49,126 nucleotides of DNA from Asaia bogorensis (GTDB lineage Bacteria > Pseudomonadota > Alphaproteobacteria > Acetobacterales > Acetobacteraceae), in NCBI GenBank assembly GCA_945868845.1, contig CAMBMS010000021.1:1-49126 (forward strand), given 5' to 3'. The translations under genes and the position numbers were made by a program. The notes beneath the pieces are model-generated. The model saw only the letters and a list, made by a program, of their open reading frames with translations. It was not told the origin of the DNA and did no database searches. Of the stretch, positions 8,217 through 15,954 are shown one piece after another. Within the stretch, counting starts at the first letter, position 1; every line of letters starts with the position of its first letter.

Positions 8217-9110
8217 TCAGATACGCTGGATCTTGCGCTTGCCGAACAGCCCGTAGGGCCGGAACATCAGCACGAGGATCATCACCACATATGGTATGAA
8301 ATCCTTGGTGCCGCCACCCACCAGCGGGTCGAAGTAACCGGCGGCCAGTGCTTCAATCACGCCGACCAGCAACCCGCCGATAATCGTGCCGACGATGGAA
8401 TCTAGTCCACCCAGGATGACCACCGGAAAGACTTTCAACCCGACAAGTGGCATCTGGTTATCGACGCCCAGCATGCCGCCCCAGATGACGCCGGCGAGAG
8501 CGGAAACGACACCCGTCAGCGCCCAGGCCAGCGCGAAGTAGCGCTGTACGTTGATGCCCATGCCCATCGACACGGTCTGGTTGGATGCCACGGCCTGCAT
8601 CGCCACGCCCATGCGGGTCTTTAGGAAGAACCAGGTGAAACCGCCCAGAAACATCAGGCTGACAACGACACCGGCAATTTGCACCGGCACCAGCATAGTT
8701 GGGCCGAGAAAAATCGGCTCTTCGGAGATTGGCAGCGGCAAGGGGCGCACACCAGGGCCGAAGAGCAGTACTGCCACACCACGGATTAGCGAGGCGAGTC
8801 CGATGGTCGCCATCACCACCGCGACGATCGGGCGGCCCAGCATCTTGCGCAGCACGACGCGTTCCAGCCCGAAACAGAAGGCGATCATGCCAACCAGCGT
8901 GATCAGCACCGCGAAAACGAAAGGAATATTATTGTCCAGCGACACCGCGGCCATCAGCGCCGCTAGCATGATAAATTCGCCCTGGGCGAAATTAATCGCG
9001 TCCGTCGCCTTGTAGACGAGCACGAAACCGAGTGCGATCAGCGCATACATCATGCCGATCATCAGGCCGGACACGACCAGGTCGAGCGTAAAATATAGGT
9101 CGAATTCCAT
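8217..9110 (-). CDS. livH: branched-chain amino acid-type ABC permease (LivH)
   Basis: A 297-residue LivH permease with the typical 'GMMYALIALGFVLVYKATDAINFAQGE' block at the N-terminus and 'VGLKVFPVVILGGLDSIVG' near the C-terminus. Its ATG overlaps the stop codon of the upstream AMP-binding gene (TAATG), so the two are probably translationally coupled. This is the canonical LivH of the cluster, adjacent to livM, unlike the more diverged copy at 4025-4942. Confidence 0.94.
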   Translation of the reverse strand: MEFDLYFTLDLVVSGLMIGMMYALIALGFVLVYKATDAINFAQGEFIMLAALMAAVSLDNNIPFVFAVLITLVGMIAFCFGLERVVLRKMLGRPIVAVVMATIGLASLIRGVAVLLFGPGVRPLPLPISEEPIFLGPTMLVPVQIAGVVVSLMFLGGFTWFFLKTRMGVAMQAVASNQTVSMGMGINVQRYFALAWALTGVVSALAGVIWGGMLGVDNQMPLVGLKVFPVVILGGLDSIVGTIIGGLLVGVIEALAAGYFDPLVGGGTKDFIPYVVMILVLMFRPYGLFGKRKIQRI

Positions 9111-10726
9111 TATGCTACCTTCTCACGGATGGTTGCCGTCACATTCGGAAGAGTATTAACTTCGTCTGGTGGCGGATCCGCAAACAAATCGCGTGCCTGA
9201 GCGGCCTGATTTTCGTGCGCCAGACGACGTTGCAGGATGCGCGAAAGGCTAGCCTCGGCGTTGACACTGGTGGGGGCCGTTTGCAGCAGCCGGTATCGCG
9301 TGATGCGCTGGTTGGCAGGTAGGCAGGCATTCGCCTGCGCGATCACCTCGCCCAGAAGCGTCCGAATCTCGGGCAGCGCTGTCAGCTCAGCAGCCGATGT
9401 GAAAGTAAGACTGCGGGCCTGTGCCCAGTCGCCCACCGCTGTCGTATCAAGAGCGATAAGGGCGGCGAGATTAACCGTTCCATCGCCAATGACCACGGCA
9501 TCCGCGATGTAAGGATTCCGGCACAATACGCTTTCAACCTGCACGGCATCAATCTCACTGCCATCCGCCAGGCGCAGCGGTGCCCCGATATCGGTTGCTA
9601 GCGCGGAAAGGCCAGCATGGTCTGAAAGTACCACGCCCCGACGCAGATGCACGCCAAGGGCCTCGAAGAAGTCCTGCACATGTGGACGGAGCGCAAGCCC
9701 ACCGCTATGCGCCCAGCGCACGCGGCCCAGGCCAAGTTGGTCGCGCAACGGCGCCGCAACCAGAAAATTGCCCAGGAAGCTGGTAGAGGCCGGTGCCCCG
9801 GCGCCATATGCTTCGGGGAGAAACGCCGTGCAAATGCGGCGCTTTAGCGGCGTGCTGTGTGCGGCTTTAGATTCGATCTCGCCCAGCAGGCTATTCCAGA
9901 TGCGGGGTGGGGCCAGCAGGATAGTGGGTCCGAGTTCGCGCAAATCGCGCCGTGCGGTTTCCGGATCTTCCGGGCAGGAACAGGCAAAGCCGACCAGCAG
10001 CGAGAGTACTGTGCCATACAGCGCCTCCGCTACCCAGGCCATTGGGAGGTAGGAGAAGTATTCATCCGTCGGCCGGGTATCTTCTGCTTTAGACAGCACG
10101 ATGGCGGCCTCGATCATCTGCGCATGCGTAAGCACCGCGGCGCGCGCGGGACCGGTATCCGGGGTGAGATAGAAAATCAGACAGACATCGTCCGGCCTGC
10201 CGGCCGCAATGGTGGCGGCTACATCAATACCCCCCTTTTCTCCCGCCGCGACGGTTGCGGTGACGGAATGGATGAAGGCCAGATTGTCATGATGCACGCC
10301 CCGCGGGTCGGTAAAGACGATCTCCCGCAGCATCGGCAGGCGATCCTTGATATTGAGCAGCTTTTCCACCTGGTCCTGGTCCTCCGCGACCACGATGGAA
10401 ACGCCAGAATCAGCAAGCACATGGGCCAGCCATTCCGTGTCAACATCCGGCCAGCAAGGTACCACCGCGCCGCCCAGCGCCATGGCGGCAAGCTGGGCGC
10501 GATACAGCGCGCGGCGATTATCGCCCAGCACCGCCAGCCGGTCACCGCGCTGAAACCCTAGGGCGGCAAGCCCGCGCGCGAAGGCGATGGTCGCGGCGCA
10601 ATGCGCGGCCCAGCTCTCCGCCTGCCAGATGCCGGATCGTTTTTCCCGCATGGCTACACGCTCCGGCATGCTGCGCGCATTGCGCGCCAGCAGCCTCGGC
10701 AAAGTGTCGTCGTTCGTTCCGCTCAT
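9110..10726 (-). CDS. degenerate AMP-binding (ANL) acyl-CoA synthetase-like protein
   Basis: A 538-residue protein homologous to the long-chain acyl-CoA synthetase-like proteins often encoded within Liv clusters, which normally have about 600-660 residues. The N-terminal part (to about residue 180) and the 'SYLPMAWVAE', 'PPRIWNSLLGEI' and 'SGGLALRPHVQDFFEALG' segments follow the family. Key motifs are lost. The P-loop expected as YTSGTTGxPKG reads FYLTPDTGPARAAVLTH at 185-201, and YGxTE reads VVLSDHAG at about 365-372. The block that should hold GEI..GYY..TGD..K.II is collapsed: sequence passes from GAPLRLADGSEI (381-392) straight to VQVESVLCRNPYIADAVVIGDG (396-416). ATP binding and adenylation therefore look unlikely. 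The frame is fully open and overlaps livG (ATGA) and livH (TAATG), so it is translated. Possible roles: pseudoenzyme subunit, coupling ORF, or early decay. Confidence 0.85.
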   Translation of the reverse strand: MSGTNDDTLPRLLARNARSMPERVAMREKRSGIWQAESWAAHCAATIAFARGLAALGFQRGDRLAVLGDNRRALYRAQLAAMALGGAVVPCWPDVDTEWLAHVLADSGVSIVVAEDQDQVEKLLNIKDRLPMLREIVFTDPRGVHHDNLAFIHSVTATVAAGEKGGIDVAATIAAGRPDDVCLIFYLTPDTGPARAAVLTHAQMIEAAIVLSKAEDTRPTDEYFSYLPMAWVAEALYGTVLSLLVGFACSCPEDPETARRDLRELGPTILLAPPRIWNSLLGEIESKAAHSTPLKRRICTAFLPEAYGAGAPASTSFLGNFLVAAPLRDQLGLGRVRWAHSGGLALRPHVQDFFEALGVHLRRGVVLSDHAGLSALATDIGAPLRLADGSEIDAVQVESVLCRNPYIADAVVIGDGTVNLAALIALDTTAVGDWAQARSLTFTSAAELTALPEIRTLLGEVIAQANACLPANQRITRYRLLQTAPTSVNAEASLSRILQRRLAHENQAAQARDLFADPPPDEVNTLPNVTATIREKVA

Positions 10727-11556
10727 GCCGCCGCTTCCGCATGATGGCCGGCGCCAAGATAGGCTTCGATCACCGCCGGATTGCGCTGCACCTCATCGGG
10801 TGTGCCCTCGGCGATCTTACGGCCGCGATCCATCACGGTGACGCTATCGGAAATATCCATCACCACGGCCATGTCGTGCTCGATCAATACGATGGTAGTA
10901 CCGAATTTTCGGTTTACGTCCTGGATGAATCGGACCATGTCTTCCTTTTCGTTCTGGTTCATACCGCCCATCGGCTCATCCAGTAACATTAACTTTGGTT
11001 CCAGCGCCAAGGCGCGGCCAAGCTCCACACGCTTGCGCATGCCATAGGACAGGGCGGAGGTGAACTGCATACGAATATCCTGCAATTCCAGAAAATCGAG
11101 AATTTCTTCCACGCGCACGCGATGCGCGAGCTCTTCTTTCTGCGCCATGCCCCAATAGACGAAAGAAGACAGTATCCCTGCGCGCATATGCACATGCCGC
11201 CCGAGCATCAGGTTGTCGAGCACCGTCATGCCCGCAAACAAAGCGATATTCTGGAATGTGCGCGCGATGCCGCGCTCGGCGATCTCCGAGGGCCGCGCAT
11301 GCGTGATGTCATGGCCGGCAAAGCGAATGCTACCCTTGTCGGGGCGATAGAAGCCGCTGATCGTATTGAGCAGGGAGGTCTTGCCTGCCCCATTCGGACC
11401 AATGATCGAACGGATTTCCCCGCGCCGGATGGCAACGGTAACGTCATCGACAGCCACCACGCCGCCAAAACGCTTTTCCACGCCGTCCACCACTAGGTGC
11501 GGTACTTTTTCGTTCGGAACAAATCCGGGATAATCCCCCGTTGTCGTCAATTCCAT
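10723..11556 (-). CDS. livG: branched-chain amino acid-type ABC ATP-binding protein (LivG)
   Basis: A 277-residue LivG-type ATPase: Walker A GPNGAGKT at residues 53-60, 'GIARTFQNIALFAGMTVLDNLMLGRH' Q-loop region around 97-121, signature LSYGMRKRVE at 169-178, Walker B LMLLDEP at 189-195 and the switch in 'IEHDM'. The signature LSYG instead of LSGG is usual in LivG. It is the first gene of the minus-strand liv cluster, and its ATG is 24 bases from a TGTATACA palindrome in an AT-rich leader. Its stop overlaps the start of the AMP-binding gene (ATGA). It pairs with LivF to drive transport. Confidence 0.95.
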   Translation of the reverse strand: MELTTTGDYPGFVPNEKVPHLVVDGVEKRFGGVVAVDDVTVAIRRGEIRSIIGPNGAGKTSLLNTISGFYRPDKGSIRFAGHDITHARPSEIAERGIARTFQNIALFAGMTVLDNLMLGRHVHMRAGILSSFVYWGMAQKEELAHRVRVEEILDFLELQDIRMQFTSALSYGMRKRVELGRALALEPKLMLLDEPMGGMNQNEKEDMVRFIQDVNRKFGTTIVLIEHDMAVVMDISDSVTVMDRGRKIAEGTPDEVQRNPAVIEAYLGAGHHAEAAA

Positions 11557-11579
11557 AATATTACCATACAGTCAGTTAT

Positions 11580-11587
11580 TGTATACA
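11580..11587. promoter_or_regulatory. possible operator/promoter of the liv cluster (TGTATACA palindrome)
   Basis: A perfect 8-base palindrome TGTATACA lies in the AT-rich stretch (about 11555-11617) directly upstream of livG. Its position suits the promoter or an operator; sites of the form TNGTATACNA are known for some GntR-family regulators. No regulator gene is adjacent, and I could not fix -35/-10 boxes with confidence. Confidence 0.3.
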
Positions 11588-11639
11588 TATCAGGCATGCA
11601 TATATGAGTCGTCTCGCTTGATCAAGTGGAGCACGCAGG

Positions 11640-12035
11640 TAATGCAGGGCCATCGCGCCGGCTGATGTGATGGCGGAGCTGAAGCGGCTGCGTCGGGAGA
11701 ACGAGGTCTTGCGCCAGGAGTGGGATATTCTAAAGCGGGCCACCGCTTTTTTCGCCCGGGAGAGAAGTCGACGAGGTTTGCGCTTGTCGATCAGGCAAAA
11801 GCGGCATTCCGCGTGCATCGCCTTTGCCGTGTTCTGAGTGTTAGCCAGAGTGGCTATTTTGCCTGGAAAGAGCGGCCTGCCAGCCAGCGCCAACGCGACG
11901 ACATGGTGCTGCTGGCAAATGTTCGCTCAGCATTTGCGCTATCGAATAAAACTTATGGCAGCCCGCGGATGACGGCCTGGTAGTTGGTCGTCATCGCATC
12001 GCTCGTTTGATACGTGAGAACGGCCACCCGGGATC
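11640..12035 (+). mobile_element. IS3-family element 5' remnant (orfA end and orfB start)
   Basis: The plus strand encodes the tail of an IS3 orfA, 'MAELKRLRRENEVLRQEWDI' then LKRATAFFARE (leucine-zipper end; ERDILK is the usual wording). In an overlapping frame follows the start of orfB: 'FRVHRLCRVLSVSQSGYFAW', then 'NKTYGSPRMTAW' and a TAG at 11981-11983. One frame over, the homology resumes as VVGRHRIARLIRENG, so a few codons are deleted with a frameshift. It stops near 12035. No DDE catalytic residues remain in this piece. It lies in opposite orientation to the IS3 3' remnant at 3305-3640, the two bracketing the liv cluster. Confidence 0.8.
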
Positions 12036-12145
12036 ATTCCTTAAATTTGCGTGACGGATTACTATGCGGCGCAGACTTGCATATCGGCGCTCCTGGCGCG
12101 AGGTTCGCGCCATCGATCCGCTTTATCCGAACGGAATAAGATCCC

Positions 12146-13015
12146 ATGCGATTGCGCAGCCCTTTGTTCGCCCCCGGTGATTCCGAACGCAAGATCGCCA
12201 AGGCCATCGCCTCTGCCGCCGATTGCGTGATTCTGGATCTAGAGGATTCCGTAGCCGCCTCGGCGAAAGACGCGGCGCGGGCCATAACGGCGGCGATCGT
12301 GCGCGCTAATCGCGGGCGCGACCTGATCGTGCGGGTTAATCCGCGTTCCACACAATGGTACTTGGCTGATCTCGTCGCCATCGTGCCGACCGCGCCGGGG
12401 GCGCTGATGCTGCCGAAATGCACCAGGCCGGAGGATCTGGTGGCGCTGGATCACCATGTGGAAGCACTGGAAGTGGCTGCGGGCCTGCCGGCGGGTGGCA
12501 TCAAGGTGGTGTGCCTGCCTACGGAAACTGCGGCCTCGGTGTTCAATCTCGGCCGCTACGCCCAAGGGAGTTATGAGGGCGCGCCCAGACTGCTGGCGAT
12601 GTGTTTCGGAGCCGAAGACATCTCCGCCGATCTCGGCGTCACGCCACGCAAGCCGGATGGTAGCTACCCCGACGCCATCGCCTGGACCCGCGGTGCCACC
12701 CTAGCGGCAGCCGCCGCGGCCGGGGTGCTGGCGCTGGACACGCCCTTCCCGGACCCGCGCGACCCGGCGGGCCTGGCGCGAGAGACGGAGGCGGCGGTGG
12801 CGGACGGGTTTGCCGGCAAGCTGCTGATTCATCCCGACCAGATCGCGCCGGTGAACGCCGCCTTCACACCCGATGCCAGCCGAATCGCCTGGGCACGACA
12901 AGTGCAGGCCGCCTTTGCCGCCAATCCGAACGCAGGGGTCCTGTCGATGGATGGCAAAATGCTCGATCGCCCCCATCTGCGGCTGGCTGAGCGCATTCTC
13001 GCTATGGCCGGTTAG
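12146..13015 (+). CDS. CitE-like lyase (HpcH/HpaI aldolase/citrate lyase beta family)
   Basis: A 289-residue member of the CitE / malyl-CoA lyase family. Visible motifs: RSPLFAPGDSERKIAKA (substrate Arg at the N-terminus), 'CVILDLEDSVAASAKDAAR', 'LIVRVNPRSTQWYLADL', a 'MLPKC' strand, PTETA (metal Glu) and 'MCFGAEDISADLG' (metal Asp), then 'LLIHPDQIAPVNAAF'. Family members cleave or form malyl-, methylmalyl- or citramalyl-CoA-type C-C bonds, or hydrolyse malyl-CoA. Stand-alone CitE-like proteins without citrate-lyase alpha and gamma subunits are usually lyases or thioesterases of CoA esters. None of those subunits is nearby. The ATG is taken at 12146; the ribosome site is weak. Adjacent to the liv cluster but divergent from it. 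Confidence 0.88.
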   Translation: MRLRSPLFAPGDSERKIAKAIASAADCVILDLEDSVAASAKDAARAITAAIVRANRGRDLIVRVNPRSTQWYLADLVAIVPTAPGALMLPKCTRPEDLVALDHHVEALEVAAGLPAGGIKVVCLPTETAASVFNLGRYAQGSYEGAPRLLAMCFGAEDISADLGVTPRKPDGSYPDAIAWTRGATLAAAAAAGVLALDTPFPDPRDPAGLARETEAAVADGFAGKLLIHPDQIAPVNAAFTPDASRIAWARQVQAAFAANPNAGVLSMDGKMLDRPHLRLAERILAMAG

Positions 13016-13185
13016 CGCGCCGAACACCGCTCGCGAAGGGATATCCGTGCCACCATGTTTTCGCCTCTCCACGAAGCTGCTAACCCAGCTGGCCTTAGTG
13101 GGCTGCGATCTCGGCCCCTCGCCCCGGACCACTCAGTGCGGGTCAGTCAACCGGTCCAGCGGGTCGTTTTTTGCGTAGACAACAA

Positions 13186-14622
13186 ATGAGACGAATTCTG
13201 ACCGTTCTCCTACCCCTGCACCTTGTCGGCTGCTCCATGGTCGGCATCCAGAGCGATCTCGAAATCTTCGTTCGCCCACCGGCAGGCATCCCGACCGCCT
13301 TTCGCGCCAGCCCCGAGAGCGCAGAAGCCGCTTGGCCCGCGCCCGATTGGTGGCGCGGCTTCGCTTCCCCGGAACTGGACATTCTTATCGCCCGCGCGCG
13401 GGAGCAGAATCAGGACCTCGCGGCGGCGATGGCCCGAATTCGCCAGGCCGATGCACTGACGCGCATCGCCGGCGCCGCGCTGCTGCCCAATATCGGTTTG
13501 AGCGGCGCGGCCAGCTGGCGGCAAACCAATCTGAGCACCAGCGGGCAGCAAATCACCCGCGAGGGACGCCAATATAATGTCGGCATCGATATCGGCTATG
13601 AGGTCGATTTCTGGGGCCAAAACCGCGCCACGGCGCAAGCCGCGCAGGCCAGCGCTCTGGCCACCCGGTTCGACCAGCAGATCGTGGCACTCACGGTCAC
13701 CACGTCGGTCGCGCAGACCTGGTTCTCCGCCCTGGCCCTGCAGGACCGACTCGAGGTGGCGCGGCGCAACCTGGCGGACGCGGAACAGACGATGCGCGTC
13801 ATCCGCGGCCGTCTGGAGGCCGGAACCGCCAACGCCCTCGCTTTAGCGCAACAAGAAGCCCTGGTCGCCACGCAGCGCGCGCAAACGCCCTATCTGCTTA
13901 ATCAAGTGGAACAAAACCTCATCGCGCTCGCTATCCTGACCGGCGAACCACCGGAGGCGATCACAATGCGCCCCGGCACCCTGACCCGGCTCAACCGCCC
14001 CGCAGTCACGCCGGGCCTACCCGCGGCGTTGCTCATCCGCCGCCCGGACGTAGCTGCGGCCGAGGCGCGGCTAGTCGCCGCCAATGCCAATATCCGCGCG
14101 GCCCGGGCGGCATTCTTTCCCGCCATCCAGCTCACCGGCTCGGCCGGTTTGCAAAGCACCGCACTCGGCAGCCTGTTCGGCCCCAGCGCCGTGATCGCCG
14201 CTTTGGCCGCCGGCCTGACGCAACCGATTTTCGATGGCGGAGCGTTACGCGGGCGGTTGGAGCTGACAAAAGCGCAGCAGGACGAACTGATTGCGCTCTA
14301 CCGCCGATCCGTTCTGCAGGCGCTGTCGGATGTGAACGCCGCGCTGACCGCGACGCGGCTCAGCGCGGAGCAGGAAGAGCTGCAACGCCAATCCGTTGCC
14401 CGCGCGCAACGCGCCGCCGATATTGCCCGGTCGCAACTGGAAGCCGGTACGGTCGATATCACCGCCGTGCTGCAGGCACAGGTTGCGCTCTACACCGCCC
14501 AGGACAATCTGGCGCAAGCGCGCCAAGCGTATTTCCTCGCCCTGATCAGCCTCTACAAGGCCCTGGGCGGCGGCTGGACCGCAGACGATACTGCCGCGCC
14601 GGCAAACGGAAGTGCCCAATGA
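13186..14622 (+). CDS. RND efflux outer-membrane lipoprotein (NodT/OprM-type)
   Basis: A 478-residue outer-membrane factor of tripartite efflux pumps. The signal peptide ends in a lipobox LVGC with lipidated Cys at residue 16, using the ATG at 13186 (an in-frame TTG at 13171 would add five residues). Two repeats of the TolC-like fold are seen, with 'YEVDFWGQNRATAQAA' in the first and 'LTQPIFDGGALRGRLE' in the second, plus long Ala/Gln-rich helices. 'RRPDVAAAEARLVAANANI' is the NodT-family signature. It makes the outer-membrane channel for the adaptor and pumps encoded downstream. The gap to the adaptor gene is 51 bases. The 170 bases upstream hold no gene; no regulator gene is adjacent. Confidence 0.93.
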   Translation: MRRILTVLLPLHLVGCSMVGIQSDLEIFVRPPAGIPTAFRASPESAEAAWPAPDWWRGFASPELDILIARAREQNQDLAAAMARIRQADALTRIAGAALLPNIGLSGAASWRQTNLSTSGQQITREGRQYNVGIDIGYEVDFWGQNRATAQAAQASALATRFDQQIVALTVTTSVAQTWFSALALQDRLEVARRNLADAEQTMRVIRGRLEAGTANALALAQQEALVATQRAQTPYLLNQVEQNLIALAILTGEPPEAITMRPGTLTRLNRPAVTPGLPAALLIRRPDVAAAEARLVAANANIRAARAAFFPAIQLTGSAGLQSTALGSLFGPSAVIAALAAGLTQPIFDGGALRGRLELTKAQQDELIALYRRSVLQALSDVNAALTATRLSAEQEELQRQSVARAQRAADIARSQLEAGTVDITAVLQAQVALYTAQDNLAQARQAYFLALISLYKALGGGWTADDTAAPANGSAQ

Positions 14623-14673
14623 TCCATTGGCGACGCCCCAGACGCGCCGATATGACGACGATGAACAGGGAGC

Positions 14674-15954
14674 GTGAGCGTGCCCGAGGACAGGCCTGAT
14701 ATCCGCATCATCAACCCGGACCAGCACGACAGTACCCGCCCGCGCGGGCGGGTGGGGCGCTGGATAGCGGGCCTGCTTTGCCTCTTGGTGCTCGCCGGCA
14801 TCGGCGGCGCCATCTGGTTCTGGCCCAATCTTACCCAACCTGTGCGTACGCGCAGTGCTCGCCCCGACGTAACGCCGGTGCTGGTCGCGCCCGCGCGCAT
14901 ACAGGACGTGTCGGTCTGGCTGGACGCACTCGGCACCGTGCAGGCGCTGAACACGGTCACCGTCAAGCCGATGGTCCTTGGACCCTTGTTGGAAATAAGC
15001 TTCCGCGAAGGCCAGGACGTGGCGACAGGCGATGTCCTGGCCCGCATCGACCCGCGCCCCTATCAGGCGGCTTTGGACCAAGCGGAAGCGCGCAAGGCGC
15101 AGGACGAGGCGCAACTGGCTAACGCCCGCACCGACCTCGCCCGCTATACCAAGTTAGTGCAAAATAACTTCGCGAGCGCCCAACAGGCCGACACGGCACG
15201 CGCGCAGGTGGCTCAGCTGGAGGCGCAAATCCGTCAGGATCAGGCGCAAATCGACGCCGCGCGCACGCAGCTTTCCTATGCCACCATCTTGGCGCCGGTG
15301 GATGGGCGGACCGGCATGCGGCTGGTGGATGCAGGCAATATCGTGCATGCCGGCGACGCAACCGGACTGGTGGTCATCACCACCTTGCAGCCAATCTCCG
15401 TGGTTTTTACCTTACCGCAGCAAAGTCTGCCCGCCGTGGCGGCGGCGATGGCGGCGGGGGCGGCCGAGGTGGTGGCGCTGATGCAATCGGCCGATGGCGC
15501 CGGGGCTGGACAGGTCCTGGATCGCGGCGTTCTGGCGGTGCTAGATAATAAGGTGGACCCGGCCACCGGCACCATCAAGTTAAAGGCCCAATTCCCGAAT
15601 GCGCAGCGCTTACTCTGGCCGGGCGGCTTCGTGGGCATCAGGCTGCGCGTTGACACGTTGCGCAGCGTCGTGACTCTGCCCCCCGCCGGAGTCCAGCGTG
15701 GCCCGCGCGGCAGCTTCGTCTACGTGCTAAACGCGGACAGCACCGTGCAACGCCGCGGCGTGCGCGTGGGGCATGAAGACCAAGATCTCTCCGTCATCAC
15801 GGAAGGCGTGCACGAAGGCGAACGCATTATCACCGAGGGCACGGCGCGGCTGACCGAGGGCGCGCGGGTCAGAATCGCGGAACCTGAGCCGGCCGCGGGT
15901 GGCCCCGCCCCCGTCGCGCCACCAGGCGCGCGCCGACGCGGGAGCGGGGGATGA
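14674..15954 (+). CDS. RND efflux periplasmic adaptor (membrane fusion protein)
   Basis: A 426-residue HlyD/AcrA-type adaptor. It starts at a GTG with CAGGGAG just upstream. Residues about 29-50 form a single N-terminal membrane anchor rather than a cleaved signal. Then come the lipoyl-like halves ('VKPMVLGPLLEISFREGQDV' and 'TILAPVDGRTGMRLVDAGN') flanking a coiled-coil hairpin rich in Gln/Ala (residues about 125-205), and the beta-barrel and membrane-proximal domain. The C-terminal tail is Pro/Ala/Arg-rich. It resembles MdtA. The stop overlaps the next start (ATGA), showing translational coupling with the first pump gene. Confidence 0.93.
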   Translation: MSVPEDRPDIRIINPDQHDSTRPRGRVGRWIAGLLCLLVLAGIGGAIWFWPNLTQPVRTRSARPDVTPVLVAPARIQDVSVWLDALGTVQALNTVTVKPMVLGPLLEISFREGQDVATGDVLARIDPRPYQAALDQAEARKAQDEAQLANARTDLARYTKLVQNNFASAQQADTARAQVAQLEAQIRQDQAQIDAARTQLSYATILAPVDGRTGMRLVDAGNIVHAGDATGLVVITTLQPISVVFTLPQQSLPAVAAAMAAGAAEVVALMQSADGAGAGQVLDRGVLAVLDNKVDPATGTIKLKAQFPNAQRLLWPGGFVGIRLRVDTLRSVVTLPPAGVQRGPRGSFVYVLNADSTVQRRGVRVGHEDQDLSVITEGVHEGERIITEGTARLTEGARVRIAEPEPAAGGPAPVAPPGARRRGSGG

